Below are positions 23,961 through 37,996 of a stretch of DNA of 64,000 nt, in pieces (within the stretch, counting starts at the first letter, position 1; each line of letters starts with the position of its first letter). The notes below the pieces were generated by a model that was not told the DNA's origin, searched no databases, and saw only the letters and a program-made list of their open reading frames with translations. The stretch lies in NCBI GenBank assembly GCA_000231825.2, contig JH720301.1:1288123-1352122 (forward strand), read 5' to 3'. Source of the DNA: Tetrahymena elliotti 4EA. Lineage: Eukaryota; Ciliophora; Oligohymenophorea; Hymenostomatida; Tetrahymenidae. Made by a program: the position numbers and the translations under genes.

Positions 23961-25943
23961 TCAATATATAAAGAGATCAAAGTGAGAAGATAATGGCTTG
24001 TATATTATTTGCTGCTAAATTAATTTTTAGTACATTAAGATTGAAAGTAGTTAAGCATACCTAATCTTTGTAAATTGATTAGGGTATTCATCGAATCTTC
24101 CCAGTTGTTAAAACTAGGTTAAATAGTTAGTTTATTCACAAATTAATCTGTCAAAACTATCAATATATATCCTTTGGCAAACCTCCTCTAAGATAGCTAG
24201 CTTTTGAAGAAAAGGTAGCTAAATAAATAACTATTTCAAAAATTCTGACTTTGCTTGTAATATTTTAATGCTTAAAAAATGAAGACCTTAGCAATTTTTA
24301 ATTAATAGGATAATATCATCTAATTCTAAACTTTTTTTATTTATAGTCAAATTTTTTAGATAGAATGGGTTATGAAAATTTACACCTTAAATTAGTTTTA
24401 TTATTTGGCTAACTTCATTTCCATAATCAATAAGATTAATACATAGAGATTTTATTTTTGTAAATTTTTTATAGTCTTCTAAATTGATTTCAATATCATA
24501 ATTATACTCAAAAGTTAAAGACTAAATTTCTGAATTTTACTCAAGCATAAGTCTATTATAGAAAATAAAAATGATATTTTCACCAATAAAGGATTGATAT
24601 TATATTTAAGGATTCTCTTAATTCCATATGCTTGTTTAGTTATCACTTTCTGCTCTAATAAAATGTTAACAGTATCTTACTTCAAGAAAACTTAGGTTTT
24701 TTAATGTACAAAAGGCATTTGCTAGTTGATGTTTCTCATCTAAATAGAAATTTTAATTAAGTATTAACTACAAAGATTTAAGTTGCTTTTAAAAGCTTGA
24801 TAGGAGCTTTACTATATCTGAACAAAAAGTATTTCTTATATACATTAAATAATTTCTATAATTTTAACAAGGAAGTGCCAAGTAAAGCTAATTCAAATTA
24901 GATAAGACTTAGGCATTTTTAACAAAATAACTAAAGTCTCTTTCATTTAGTTGGCTTTTTTGTAAATCTAAACGAAGTTTTTCTAGTTAAGGATAACCAG
25001 ATAACATAGAAAAAAACTATTCCCCAGTGTTTAAACTAAAGGATATTCCTTCCAAAACTAGCTCTTTTAAATTATTAAATCTTTTCATTGCTTGAATATA
25101 TTTGTCTATACATTAGGCATCAAAAAGCTTATTGTCTATAAATGCTAAACTTTCTATATTGTTAGATATAGTTCCAATATATTAAATACAATATATTGTA
25201 TTTGTTGGTGTCATTCTATTGTTGCTTAAGTTAAGAAATAATTACTTTAATTTATCCATTGAAGTTAAAGCTTTGAATAAAGCTATAAAATATTTAGAAT
25301 CTTAGCCAAAATTTGAAAAATTAATTGTGAGACCCTCTAAATTTTTCAGATTGTTAAGAAATTTAGGAATTTAATTAAGATGATCCATTTTTTGTATGAC
25401 ATTTTTTTCAATATTTATTTAGATTTCAAGCATCCTAAACAAAAATTTATTTTTAATTTCTGCGTTAAAAATTGAAGTAAAATCAAACCAAGTTTAAAAA
25501 AGTTAGGATGCTTTGCTTTAATCAATTAATTCAAAAGAAATTTTATCTAATTGTTGAAGTTATTCTAGAAACTAAAGTAAATATTTTTAACTTTGATTTG
25601 TAGGTTTATCTTTTTTTTAAACTTAAAAATTATTGAAAGTAATTTGCTTCAATTAGTTTTTATATTTTGGAATTATTTCATTTATTAAATGCTAAAGAAC
25701 ATCAAAAGCTTAGTTTTATTCAAAAATATCTAAGCTTAGCTAAATTTCTTTTATGTTTTCCATTTAATTTAATGCTAGCTTAAATCTATCAAAATCATTT
25801 ACTTCTCCATCTTCAAGATTTTTAAGATTTATTCTTAATTTAGTGTAATTACATAAATTAGATGCATCATAATCAAAAGGTATATTATTTTGATATGTTA
25901 AAATCTAATTTGGAGCTTTAGAGATAATAAAATGTGTTATCAT
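23961..25943 (-). CDS. leucine-rich repeat protein
   Basis: Intronless 660-aa frame from ATG 25943 to TGA 23961. Nearly all of it is leucine-rich repeats of the long, ribonuclease-inhibitor-like type, spaced about 28-35 residues. Representative units are FLNNLKNLEGLTINFSN, LKQLFLNLSNNRM and FNNLKELVLEGISF. The repeats are irregular, as in many ciliate LRR proteins. There is no signal peptide, membrane helix or catalytic domain. Such proteins are usually cytosolic scaffolds. The frame stays open for some 150 bases upstream of the ATG with no earlier ATG, so a spliced 5' exon cannot be excluded. Confidence 0.7.
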
Positions 25944-27359
25944 TTCTAAATAAGTTGTTCTTACCTTTTCTAATGTTTTATAAATTTTTATTTTATTTGT
26001 ATTTATATTCTTACTTTCCAAATCAAATTATTAAAAACTGATTAATTCTTCTAAAATTTTTTAATTTTATGGATTTATGGTTGAAGAGGGAATATCTTTT
26101 CACAAAATTAGGTATTTTAAAGCAAGAAATTAAACTAAATAACTTCATTTCAAAATTTATTATAAATTTAATGGTAAATTTATAAATGAAAAATGGATTT
26201 ATTTTTGAAGAAGATTATTGTAAATTAATTTCTTATTATTAATCTTAATAAATTAGTAAATCAACTAAAGAAATATGTATGTTGATTAATGTTATCTCTA
26301 AAAATATAAAATCTCCTCAGGAATAAAATTAATAAATAAAAATATCTGATTGATTATTAATTATATTTTGCAAGATATTTTTTTTCTAATCATTAAATTT
26401 CTTGTTATCTGAAGAAGAAATCAATCTTATTAAATAAAATCTTTGTTAAAAGGAAAGGATGTTACTGCTTAATAATAAACAGGAAATTAATTCTTACTTT
26501 TTTGAAAGAAAAATATAAATTTTAAAATGTATTTAAAAATATTATTATTTCTAACATTAATAATCTAATAATAATTTAGATTTAAATTTAAGTATAAATT
26601 TTTCTATTTATTAATCTCATAAGATCATCACTTGTTCATCACATTTTTGTTTGACATAATATTGGTTTTCAAACTAAAATGAAAGATTTTTGTGATTTTT
26701 ATTTTTAAATAAAAATGAAATATTTATTTCCCTAAACTTTTTTAAATTGAAAAAGAAGTTGATTGATATTAAAAAAATAATATATTTTATGGAATAAGAT
26801 CAAGAATACTTTATGAAAATATGAAAGATTTTAAATTGTTTGGGCCTACTTGAACTAAGAGAGTTATGGAATGTTGTTTTTGAAATGATTATTATTTTTA
26901 TAACTCTGGAATATTCTAACAAAAATCATTATAAAAAATACAGTAGATAATATTCTATAAAGATTATCATTCTATCTGGGTGGACATACTTATTAATTCT
27001 ATTAGATAACTTGATTTATTATTATATACTACAGAATATTGCTGGAAATAAGAGGGAGTTAAGGAAAGATAGTTCATCGAGGATTTTAATTAATTTAATT
27101 GATGTAGAAATCTATTTGGCCAGATTAAATCAGAAGAATTGATATTGTTCCAATAATTAATAACAAATTAATTAATATTCTTTTTTAGAATAATAGAAGA
27201 AAAGTTAAAATCTGGTTATTAATTTTACGTTTCCTTTTATTTCTGATAGAATTTTAATCTCCTATTCAAAATAGAAAAATTTTATTAACTCCATTATCAT
27301 AAATATAACAAATAAAACTAAACTGTAAAAAAAAACTAACAAAAAAAGATAAAATTTAA
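25944..27359. other. intergenic region upstream of HSP70
   Basis: Divergent promoter region between the LRR gene and HSP70. AT-rich. It contains the inverted heat-shock-element core noted at 26909, plus scattered single GAA/TTC words. No gene seen. Confidence 0.5.
26909..26916. promoter_or_regulatory. possible heat shock element core
   Basis: GAATATTC fits the inverted GAAnnTTC pair to which HSF trimers bind, within the wider GGAATATTCT. It lies 444 bp upstream of the HSP70 start. A functional element usually needs a third nearby unit. GAA words at about 27035 and 26870 are present but not in perfect phase. Short motifs like this arise by chance in AT-rich DNA. Confidence 0.3.
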
Positions 27360-29291
<1,932 letters not shown>

Positions 29292-30053
29292 AAAGTTTAA
29301 AATTAAAATTATTAATATATATATATAAATTGATTATTCTGTAGCCCTATATGTTTTATATTAAAGTGTCTAACAATTTGAATTTTTTAGATTTTAAAGT
29401 ATTTTTTCAGCTTTTGAAATCAATTGTTTTTAATTTGTTTTTTAATTACTTTTTTTATAAATTTGTAAATAGAAATGACTGTAAATCATTCCTTCAACAT
29501 TATTCAATAAAAAACTATGCCAAAGTAAATAAAATCTAATTGGGGAACTAGGTTGCTTTTTAATCATTCAAAAAATATGTATTTTTGGTTATTTTTCAAT
29601 TTTTTTTCACTTCATAATAATTCAAAATATGAAATTATGATTTAATATTTTAAAAACTAGAAAAATTGTTAAAATATATTTCAATAAAGTACTAGAGTTA
29701 AGATTTGTTTTTTTTAATAGTAGATTTTGGAAAATGTCAATTTTTTTAATAATTTTTAGTTTCATAATCTAAAATGGTAATTTATTACTTATTAAAAAGA
29801 AAACAATAAATTTCACTCTGTACTAAAAATCTTCATTTTTAAAATTAAATAATGAGGACTGTGTTTAAAAATTACATACTGGGTAAGCCTTAATTAAAAT
29901 AAAAATAATGTAATGGAATTTAGAAAGATAAAATTTTAAAGTAAATTGAAAAGGATTAAAAAAAAATTTTTAATGAATTTAGTAATGATAATAAAAAGTA
30001 GATTTGAACAAGTAATTTTGAGATTTTAACTAGAGTTTTAATTTTGTTTGTTT
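29292..30053. other. convergent intergenic spacer
   Basis: 3' flanks of HSP70 (plus) and the TPR gene (minus). AT-rich; short open stretches have no coding character. Nothing else seen. Confidence 0.5.
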
Positions 30054-32508
30054 TCAAACATATTTTTATAATTAATTGCAAATTTCAGGATATTCTTCTT
30101 TATGGTGCTAAATGAATTAGTTAATTACAGTGTTGGTTTAAATCAAATGTTATGTTAAGTAATCTTTTTCACTGCTTTCTCTATTTAATATTTCTACAAA
30201 CTCGATTAATGTGTTTGCAAATTCATCCATGTTAGTATTTTGATATGAAAGTTAATATCTTAGTGTATATAATTTAATTGTTTCATCATTAAAAGGAATT
30301 CTACCATTACTTTATTCCTTCAAGATTTCAAATATGTTTTTGGTTAGTTCAAGAGCACTAAAGTAGTCTTCTAAAGATTGTTAAATTTATGCCTTTAAAA
30401 TTAAAAATGAAATGTATTCATCAGCATACTCAACAGAGTTTTTAGTAAAGTTGATAAGAGGATCTAAATAATTCATAACTTCATTGTACTTTCCAAAGAT
30501 GACATAAAAACTAGCTAAAATTTTATATGTTTAGTACTTTATATCATCAAAGGAGTTTTCTCCAACAATCTTAGAGTGGATTTCTAAGCATTTTTTAGCG
30601 GTTTACTCTATCTTTTCAAAGTATTATTCTTCTTGATAGGATTTAAGAAGTTGGTAACAGCAGTAAAGATGCTATTTAGAACCATTTTCTGTTTTTTCTA
30701 TTATTTTTAGTGCCTTTTCACCCATTTTAAATGATTGCTCAAATTGATTATTTAAGAAGTAAGCTTCACTAAGACCTGCTTTAAAGCGACCTAAATATAC
30801 ATTAAAAGGAAAATTAATTTTAGATTATTTTTAATAGATTTATATTTTTACCTATTTCGATATCAGCTAGTTGTGAAGTGTTAATAATATTGAGAATTTG
30901 TTCTCCATATTTCACAGATAGATCATAATCTTCTGTAATTTTGTGTAATCTCATTAGATTAACTAATATTTAATATTTATCTAAATTAGGAGTATTTTAA
31001 TCTAATAAGTTAAGTGCCTTTTAATAATACTCTATTGACTTTAAAACATCTCCTGTCTTTTCATAAGCTATTCCTACATTTTAGAAAGCCTTAGCCTTTT
31101 ATGTAGAATCTTTATCATCAATAACACATTACAAACTCTCTAATGCAGTTACTAAGCTCTCATCATACTAATTTTGCAAATACTAGCATGTAAAAATTCT
31201 GTTTAAAAGTGTTCCTTTATTTTATTAATATTCATTGTAAATAAATTTATTTTTAATTAAAAAAATCTAGCAAATCAAATTAATTAATTGAATGCAATTA
31301 AATATTTTACCTTTATATTGCTTACGCTCATTTTCAGGCATTTGGTCTATTTACTACATGTATTTTTAGAACTCAGCCTAAGCTTCTTTATACATACCTT
31401 TTTAGAAGTATGAAGTTGCCAAATCTTGATTGATAGATTCTTCTTTGGGTGGCTTGGTTTTTTACTACTGTTTTGTTTGTTAATAATTTTATTAGTTTAA
31501 ATTGTTATGAGCTTAATCTAAAGGTTAAACCGTTTGTTAATGCATATTTTCGATCTTCTCTGTTTCTTCAATTTCTCTTATTTTTTATTACAAATTCTTG
31601 ATATTTTTGGATCCTTCACCTTAAACTTTTCTATAAATATCAATTGATTCATTTAAAACAGTTTTAGCTCTTTCAAAAAGTTTTAATTCTGCAAAAATAT
31701 AGCCAACTGTAGCGAAGAGATAAGCTCTGTGTGATTCTAAATTGGGTTTTTTTGCTAAAATATAAGCCTTTTCTGCTGCTAAGTGGGCTTGTTGATCGTT
31801 ATTAATGGCTTAATATGATTATGTCTAAAGATTCAAACCTGTAAATTTTTGCAATAGGTTTTGGGTACTGTCTTATACTTCCATTTTGACTACTACATTA
31901 GAATAGTCAAGGGATTTTTCATAGTTTTATGAATGAAGGAAAAGATTTGAAATATTATTATTAACCTAAAGATACATATGCTCAAACTCTTTAGGATTAT
32001 CTTAATAGAGTTCATCAACCATTTCCTCAGCTTCAAATGCAAATTAAAATGCCATTGTCATTTTTTACTTTTAGAAATAAAGAATACTCAAATCATAATA
32101 GCAAGTAGCAATTTGCAAACTTTTTTGTTCTTCTTTTTTTAAGCAGTCAACTTACTATAAAGAAAATTCTATTGCCTTATCATATTGCTTTGCTTCTAAA
32201 GCAGCTCTTGTTATCAAATTAAATACGAGATAATTTTTGATGTTATCATTGCTATCCTTTATAACTTTGAGACTTTCGCTGTAAATTTAATCGATAGGCT
32301 TCTATCTAAGGTGAGTATAAAGCTACATTACTTCATCCATTTAAGTCTGAGAAATGACAGCGAACCCAAAAGATGGTTAATATTGCATAAAATATCTGAA
32401 TTAAATTCTATTGTGTGTAAAAGTTTGCTAACTCAGAAGTGTTTCTTATCTCACTCTAGAGTAAACAGCACTTTTTGCTATTGCACTAGCTACTTTTCTT
32501 AAAAACAT
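30054..32508 (-). CDS. tetratricopeptide-repeat protein with likely mitochondrial presequence
   Basis: Exons 31311-32508, 30852-31214 and 30054-30790 join in phase to 765 aa. The first 22 residues (MFLRKVASAIAKSAVYSRVR) carry several Arg/Lys, no acidic residues and an amphipathic pattern, as in mitochondrial targeting peptides. The rest is helical TPR repeats: EAKQYDKAIEFSLQ, YEKSLDYSNVVVKME, YEKTGDVLKSIEYYQKAL and others, arranged like kinesin-light-chain-type units. A Gln-rich low-complexity linker near 280-310 divides two TPR blocks. TPR arrays bind partner proteins; no enzymatic domain is present. The upstream ATG was chosen because the frame is open and the sequence fits a presequence; a start at 32388 would drop it. 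Confidence 0.75.
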
Positions 32509-33122
32509 TTCCCTTTTTTACCTTAACCTTTTTTACTTTTTGTTTGATTTTTTAATTATTTTGTTTAGATTCTCTATTACTTAAAGATTTGAAGACTCTT
32601 AAAAATTTAAACAAATAGTAGACCTCGTTTAACTCCTAAATAATTACATCTCAAACTCAGTGCAATCATAAGTAGACTGTCGTCACTATCATATTAGGAA
32701 AATAATTCGCAATATGGACAGATCATCTATTTTTCTTAAGAAGATTTGTTTTAAACAAATTTAAATATTAAATCAGATGATTGACTATTTCTACTTGATT
32801 ACTAATCTACTTTTACTCATTGATGCTTGCTTCATTTATTTTTCGAAAATTCTTTTTTAAAACTTTACTCACATACTTTTACTTATCAAAAAATATTACT
32901 TACTATTTTCTTAATTGAGCTGAAAAAATGACTTACAATTTTTTATATTTAATCATGAAATCTCAATCTTTGTTCATTTTCTTTTAGTTGAACATATTTT
33001 ATTTAAATACTTTTCTCTTTTTTCACTTAAAAACACTAAGTTTTTTTAAAATGAGTTATTTAAAAAATCGGAAGTTTCAATTAAAAATGTAATTTATTTA
33101 AATTTAATTTAGTAAATCGAAT
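32509..33122. other. divergent intergenic region
   Basis: Promoters of the TPR gene (minus) and the MutL-domain gene (plus). AT-rich, with no coding stretch on the plus strand that could encode a MutL ATPase domain. Confidence 0.55.
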
Positions 33123-34073
33123 ATGATATCAGATTACGTCTTTAATCAAACATATGCAATTATTAAGGGTTCTAAAAACTCTGATCATCAAAAAAAAAGG
33201 ACTTCTTATATACAGCCAATAATCTAACAAAATGATATTAATTAAAAAGATGTTTAAAATTAAAATGAGTTGTTATCATCATTGAACTAGATGACAAATA
33301 TTACAGATTATTGTTAAAATAGCTCAAATTAAAAAAAAGGAGAATTTTAGTAAAAATAATAAATTCAAAAAATAGATAGAAGTGTTTTCGAAAATGTACA
33401 AATATTAGGAAATTGTAATAATAAAGTAATCATATGCTTTAATGAGAAGTAAGGGATGTTGTTTGGATTAGATTAGCATGCAATACATGAGAGAATTAGA
33501 TATGAATATTTTTGTAATTAATTCAAAGAAGCTATTTTTAGCTAACAAAACAGAAATTTGATAGATCCAAAATGCATAAATTTATCTATCAGAAATAATG
33601 AGAAACAATTTGCCTCTATTTTCAGTTTTGATAAAACTTAAACAAATTCTTTAGAATTAGACATTTAAACTTTAGAAAGACTGAATAAAAATCTTGATAA
33701 ATTAAATTCATACAACATTTAAATTGTGAAAATTTAAAAAATTTGCTAAAGTAAATTTTAAGTTTATTTATGGCCTTAAATATATGTTTTAAATAAGCAT
33801 ATTGCATATGATATTAAATTTATTGAATAATTATTGAATACATAAAATACATAAATACCTAGCATTATTGATTAAATTATTATGTCCAAAGCATGCAAAG
33901 GAGCCATAAAATTTAATGAAGAATTGAACTAAGCCTAAATGGAAATATTACTATAAAATATAAAATTCTGTGATTTTCCATTCTATTGTGTGCATGGAAG
34001 AAGCTCAATACACATTTTTATTTCTCTTGAAACACAAGATATTAGTTAGATATAAAAATATTATTCACTTTGA
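33123..34073 (+). CDS. stand-alone MutL C-terminal endonuclease domain (MLH3/PMS2-like)
   Basis: Intronless 316-aa frame. Residues 1-75 are a Gln/Asn-rich leader. From about 85 the MutL C-terminal (dimerisation) domain begins: VQILGNCNNKVIICFN, then GLDQHAIHERIRYEY, which matches the nicking-site motif DQHA(X)2E(X)4E exactly (D117, E123, E128). The other metal-site elements follow as SKACKGAIKFN near 257 and YCVHGRSSI near 289, closest to MLH3 (ACHGAIKF, CAHGRPS). In mismatch repair and meiotic crossover such domains nick DNA as half of a heterodimer with MLH1. MutL proteins normally have an N-terminal GHKL ATPase; none is encoded upstream, where a divergent gene starts. Only GRS in place of GRP departs from the family. 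Confidence 0.8.
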
Positions 34074-35129
34074 TGTTTGTTAATTAAATTTTACATATAT
34101 TATTTTACATATAATAAATATTTTAAAAATAGTCTTTAATTTAAAAAAAATTTTAAAATCATGATCTAAGAATTTAATAGTAATAGTGAACTAGTGATTA
34201 AGAAAATATAATTTATTTTTAGATAAAATNNNNNNNNNNNNNNNNNNNNNNNNNNNNNNNNNNNNNNNNNNNNNNNNNNNNNNNNNNNNNNNNNNNNNNN
34301 NNNNNNNNNNNNNNNNNNNNNNNNNNNNNAATTCAATTAAAAATTATATTTTCTCAAAATTTTTCTTTCATAAAAATTAACAAACAATATTTCAAAAAAA
34401 TTTAAAGTTTTGGTTTAAATTAAATTTTATGAATATTATGTTAATAAATTTGACTAAAGTAATTTAAAAATTTAAAAAAATATTTGTGTTTACTTAAGTT
34501 TGTAAATATCTTTTTGGAGTTTTTTTATAAAATTATAAGTTAGAATATTGCATGTCTTATTTACACACAAAAGTTTTGAAATTAGTTGAATGTATTTGAA
34601 TTTATGTTTATTAGGGCTATGAGTTTGTTGAATAAAATAATATTAACAGAGAGCATTTAATTTTTTAAAAACAAAATTATAAATTATAATAATTTTTAAA
34701 AGATAAAAATTAAACTTTTTTTAATAGAATTGAGAAATGAAAAGTGAAATAAAAAATAATTTACAAAAAATCTTATTTAAAATTATTAAAGATTCAAAAG
34801 ATAATTGATAAATATCAAGAGAGAAGGATTTGTTAAAAATAAATATTATTTAGTTAAGAATACAAGTATGGATGGATGCATGGTTTGCAGTATTACCTAA
34901 TGAAAGCTTATTAATAATAATTGTTAGATAGGCATTTATGATTAAAATAAATGAAATGTATGCACTTATGAATGAGTGTTTGTTTGTATTATATCTATCT
35001 ATCTTTATGACAAAAAATAAAAGACTTGAGGAAAGAAATCAAATAAAAGGAAATTAAAAAAAATAAAAAGGGAAAAATTAATCAAATAATTATAACAATA
35101 TTAGAGAAGAAGGAAAGTAAATAAAAGAG
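34074..35129. other. intergenic region containing the assembly gap
   Basis: AT-rich 3' flank of the MutL-domain gene, then 100 N, then AT-rich upstream DNA of the 193-aa gene with short TATC repeats near 34995. No gene seen on either side of the gap. Confidence 0.5.
34230..34329. other. assembly gap (100 N)
   Basis: Exactly 100 N, the conventional size for a gap of unknown length. Sequence order and distance across it rest on scaffolding. Confidence 0.99.
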
Positions 35130-35711
35130 ATGATATTGCCTCACAACAATAGATAATTAGCTCGTTAATATTTCGATAGCTTACCCGAAAATGACATCAA
35201 TAGAAAATATTACGAAGGTCTTAAATATGAAACCCCAAAGACTTTCTTTGGTCGCTTCTTAAATCAATTTAACATTGATACCAAGTTAGAAACCTTAAGC
35301 AAATTTTACACTTATCAAAAGACCATTAGAGCAACTTAACTTGAATTATAAGAAGATAGAAAAAGTTATTTTACTAATTCTTTACTCTTCACAGCTGTTT
35401 CATGGTTTTCCATCTACCAATTTGCCAGAAAGGGTGCAGTTTTACCTGTTTTGAGAGAATATGGTCGCTATTTTGGTACTCACAGACTCTTCCGTCAATA
35501 TCTTCACGCTTTGGTTTTACCTTTGCTTTACTGTGAGTATTCTTTGAATCAAAAATACTATACTCATTTGGAACACCTTTGGACAGTTCATGTCAATCGT
35601 CTCAATCAAAAGATCCTCGAAGATCCTTTGTACACTTTCTATCCTCAAGAATTGAATGTTCCCAAGCATAATATCATTGTTCCTACTATTTTCAGAGATA
35701 GCCCTCAATGA
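35130..35711 (+). CDS. 193-aa protein, highly expressed codon use, function unknown
   Basis: Intronless frame of 193 aa. Unlike most neighbours it prefers CAA over TAA/TAG for Gln and uses CGT, TAC, GTC and similar codons, the bias of highly expressed Tetrahymena genes. One clear hydrophobic helix (SLLFTAVSWFSIYQFA, about 91-106) and a second weaker one (LHALVLPLLYCEYSL) suggest a small membrane protein with many aromatic and basic residues. The N-terminus has few acidic residues early on. I do not recognise a family. Abundant ciliate-specific subunits of the mitochondrial respiratory complexes look like this, but that is inference from composition only. Confidence 0.7.
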
Positions 35712-35788
35712 GTAGTTTGAGATATTTTACAAATAAAACAAATAAACAACAAAAGTATTAAAAATAATCATCTTAAAAGTATAGCAAA

Positions 35789-36155
35789 TCAGGATAATAC
35801 AAAAAGGGAATGTAGTAAGTACTTTTACATAGCATGCGTTTCATCGATATTTAAAATGCATTGAGTAAGTAGCTCTCTCAGAAGACTACTATTTTAAGTG
35901 TATATATATTAATTATATCGATTATTCAGAGATTTTAAAGGAGAACTACGTTCCTATTTGTCTGTTTGTTTTGTTGCTTCACTTAACCTTTGTAATGCCT
36001 CTTAATATCTTTTCAAGATTTCATCAAAATTTGATTTGGACTTATATAAATAAATTAATAAAATATTATCTTTTTGAGAAAAAAAACGAATACATACCGA
36101 GTGAGATTTCTCTCACTCTATCATGAAAACTTCCAATAACTCTGTGTGAGTTCAT
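35789..36155 (-). CDS. small protein of unknown function, splice junction unresolved
   Basis: Two coding-like pieces. The upstream one starts at ATG 36155 and reads MNSHRVIGSFHDRVREISL before a GTATGT donor at about 36098. The downstream one (about 36020-35789) reads FDEILKRYQEALQRLSEATK and RELLTQCILNIDETHAM before TGA. The donor leaves one base over while the obvious acceptor (TATATAAG) needs none, so either the junction or the frame is misjudged. The middle is a probable coiled coil. It is convergent with the 193-aa gene, only 77 bp apart. No family recognised. Confidence 0.45.
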
Positions 36156-37055
36156 TGGATAAATATAGAGTAAGAATTAAGAGAATTTAACATACTTTTT
36201 AAAGCTGTTTTTTATCATTTTTGGTCTTAAAACTTACTTACTTAATTGCTTCCTATTTTTTTCAAAAATGAATAAATAAATAAATAAAATCTTATTGGAT
36301 TTCTCATAATTATTTTTTTAATATTCTAATAAAAGACATAAATTAAACTCTTTTAAAGGTAAATATAACCGAAGCTCTGCCAAAATCAATAAACAAAGTC
36401 TATTTAAATTTGTTTGGATCTTAATTACTTGGGGAAATTTAACATATTATTTATTCTTTTGAATTTTAAATTTTTTGTGATCAAGCATAAGATTTAAATG
36501 TCTAGGCATATTTTTCAACAAAATAATTTCATCTAATTATCTTTTCATGACTCTAATGATGTTTCGAAGAGAGCTAAGTATCATAATTTATTTATACTTT
36601 GTATCCCTCTCAGCTAAATAAGTGACGAAGACTTATATATAAATAAATCATCAATTTTTTTTTAGTGATGTAAATAAAAAGATACAAACTCAATTTAAAA
36701 TGTGTTTTAATATGTTGAATTTATTTTTCATTAAAAATTAAAAAAAAAATTATTTTTCAAATAATTTAAATTAAAATAGTTTTTAAAACACACTTGGCCA
36801 GTAGCATTAAAATATAATAAAGAATATTGACATTGCTGGTCAAGGATAGATTTGTTTGAGTTATTCACAACAAAAAAAAAATGAATTTCAAGATGAAAAA
36901 TACCAAGGCAAAAAATCTAAATCAAACAAAGAAAATTTAGATATACTTTTTGATAATAAATTTTTATTGAATTTTGATTATTTGTTTAGTATAGAATACC
37001 TCAAGATTCATATATTTAATTAATTTATATTAATTTTAATTGAGGTCATTAAAAA
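36156..37055. other. divergent intergenic region
   Basis: AT-rich spacer between the small minus-strand gene and mL54. It holds a possible RNA hairpin at 36793-36844 (see findings). Otherwise nothing recognised. Confidence 0.5.
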
Positions 37056-37996
37056 ATGAATTTTGCTCGTTTAGTTAGAAACAACCGTATAGCAAACTCT
37101 GTAAAAATCAAAATAAACTTTCAAATCATAATAGCGAGATTATTATTCTCATATAAACCATATAAAAGCGCAATGAATTAAAAAATATATTATATAATAG
37201 AGTGCTTTAGAAGCAGTTATTAGAGGACCTAAGAAGAAGAAAGGTGGTGCAGGTGGTCCTGCTGAAATTACATCTGAAGATGTTATCAATATTTGGAAAG
37301 ATAGAACTGATCCTGTAATTACAATTAAACTAGCTACTTAGCAACAAAAATTCTTATGAATTTCTCATTTGATTGATAGCATAACTTAAAGCAATATTTT
37401 ATATATAGGAATTAAATCCAATCAATACTTATCCCATTTGGTTGACCCATTTACTCGTTCCTCAACTCCGTTTTGAGCAAGTTGCAGAAGTTTATATGGC
37501 TGATGAAGATTTATTGGTAAAATATTTAATGCAAAATCTTTGAAATCGTCTAAAGAATAATATTTATGCAAACAAAAACATCAAAAACTGATTGTTTAAA
37601 TTCAAATGTTAACTCAAAAAGAAACCTCATAATCGTGATATGAAGAGACTCATTAATCAGATTAGAAGATTTGGTATTTATGAATAAAATTACACTAAGC
37701 TTGCTAAGTCTTTATCCTTAGTAATTACTTTTTAAACTATTTCTTTTAACTTCTTTTAGAATCTATTTAAATTAAATAAGAAATTTCTTAAAAAACATAA
37801 CACTTTAAACTAAATTTATAATTTCTATTCTATTCATTAAAATATTTTCTGTCTCTAATCTACCTACTTACAATAAAAAAAGGACTTTGTTTTACCTGCT
37901 AGACAAGAAAAGGATCTTTTCACTTCTACTAAAGACGAACAAGAAGAAGAAAAGGTAGAAGGAGAAGGAGAAGAAGGCGAAGAAGACGATGATTGA
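37056..37996 (+). CDS. mitochondrial large-subunit ribosomal protein mL54
   Basis: Five exons (37056-37100, 37201-37314, 37409-37516, 37622-37720, 37883-37996), each a whole number of codons, give 159 aa. The N-terminus (MNFARLVRNNRIANS) is basic, as for import into mitochondria. The conserved core reads VINIWKDRTDPELNP then NTYPIWLTHLL, the counterpart of the mL54 pattern 'NIYKEG.D..LKPD.EYP.WL'. A second conserved stretch, MKRLINQIRRFGIYEQN, matches the 'YWR.LRKQNIWRHN' region. The protein ends in an acidic tail of Glu/Gly/Asp repeats not usual in the family. All four introns are in phase 0. Identification rests on these two motifs and on length (human 138 aa). Confidence 0.72.

Noticed and set aside
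34230..34329. MutL ATPase domain hidden in the N gap
   Set aside because: The gap is downstream (3') of the MutL-domain gene, whereas an N-terminal domain would have to lie upstream.
36099..36118. Perfect 8-bp hairpin GAGTGAGA-TTTC-TCTCACTC as a regulatory RNA
   Set aside because: It falls in the coding-like exon that reads RVREISL on the minus strand, so the symmetry is explained by codons.
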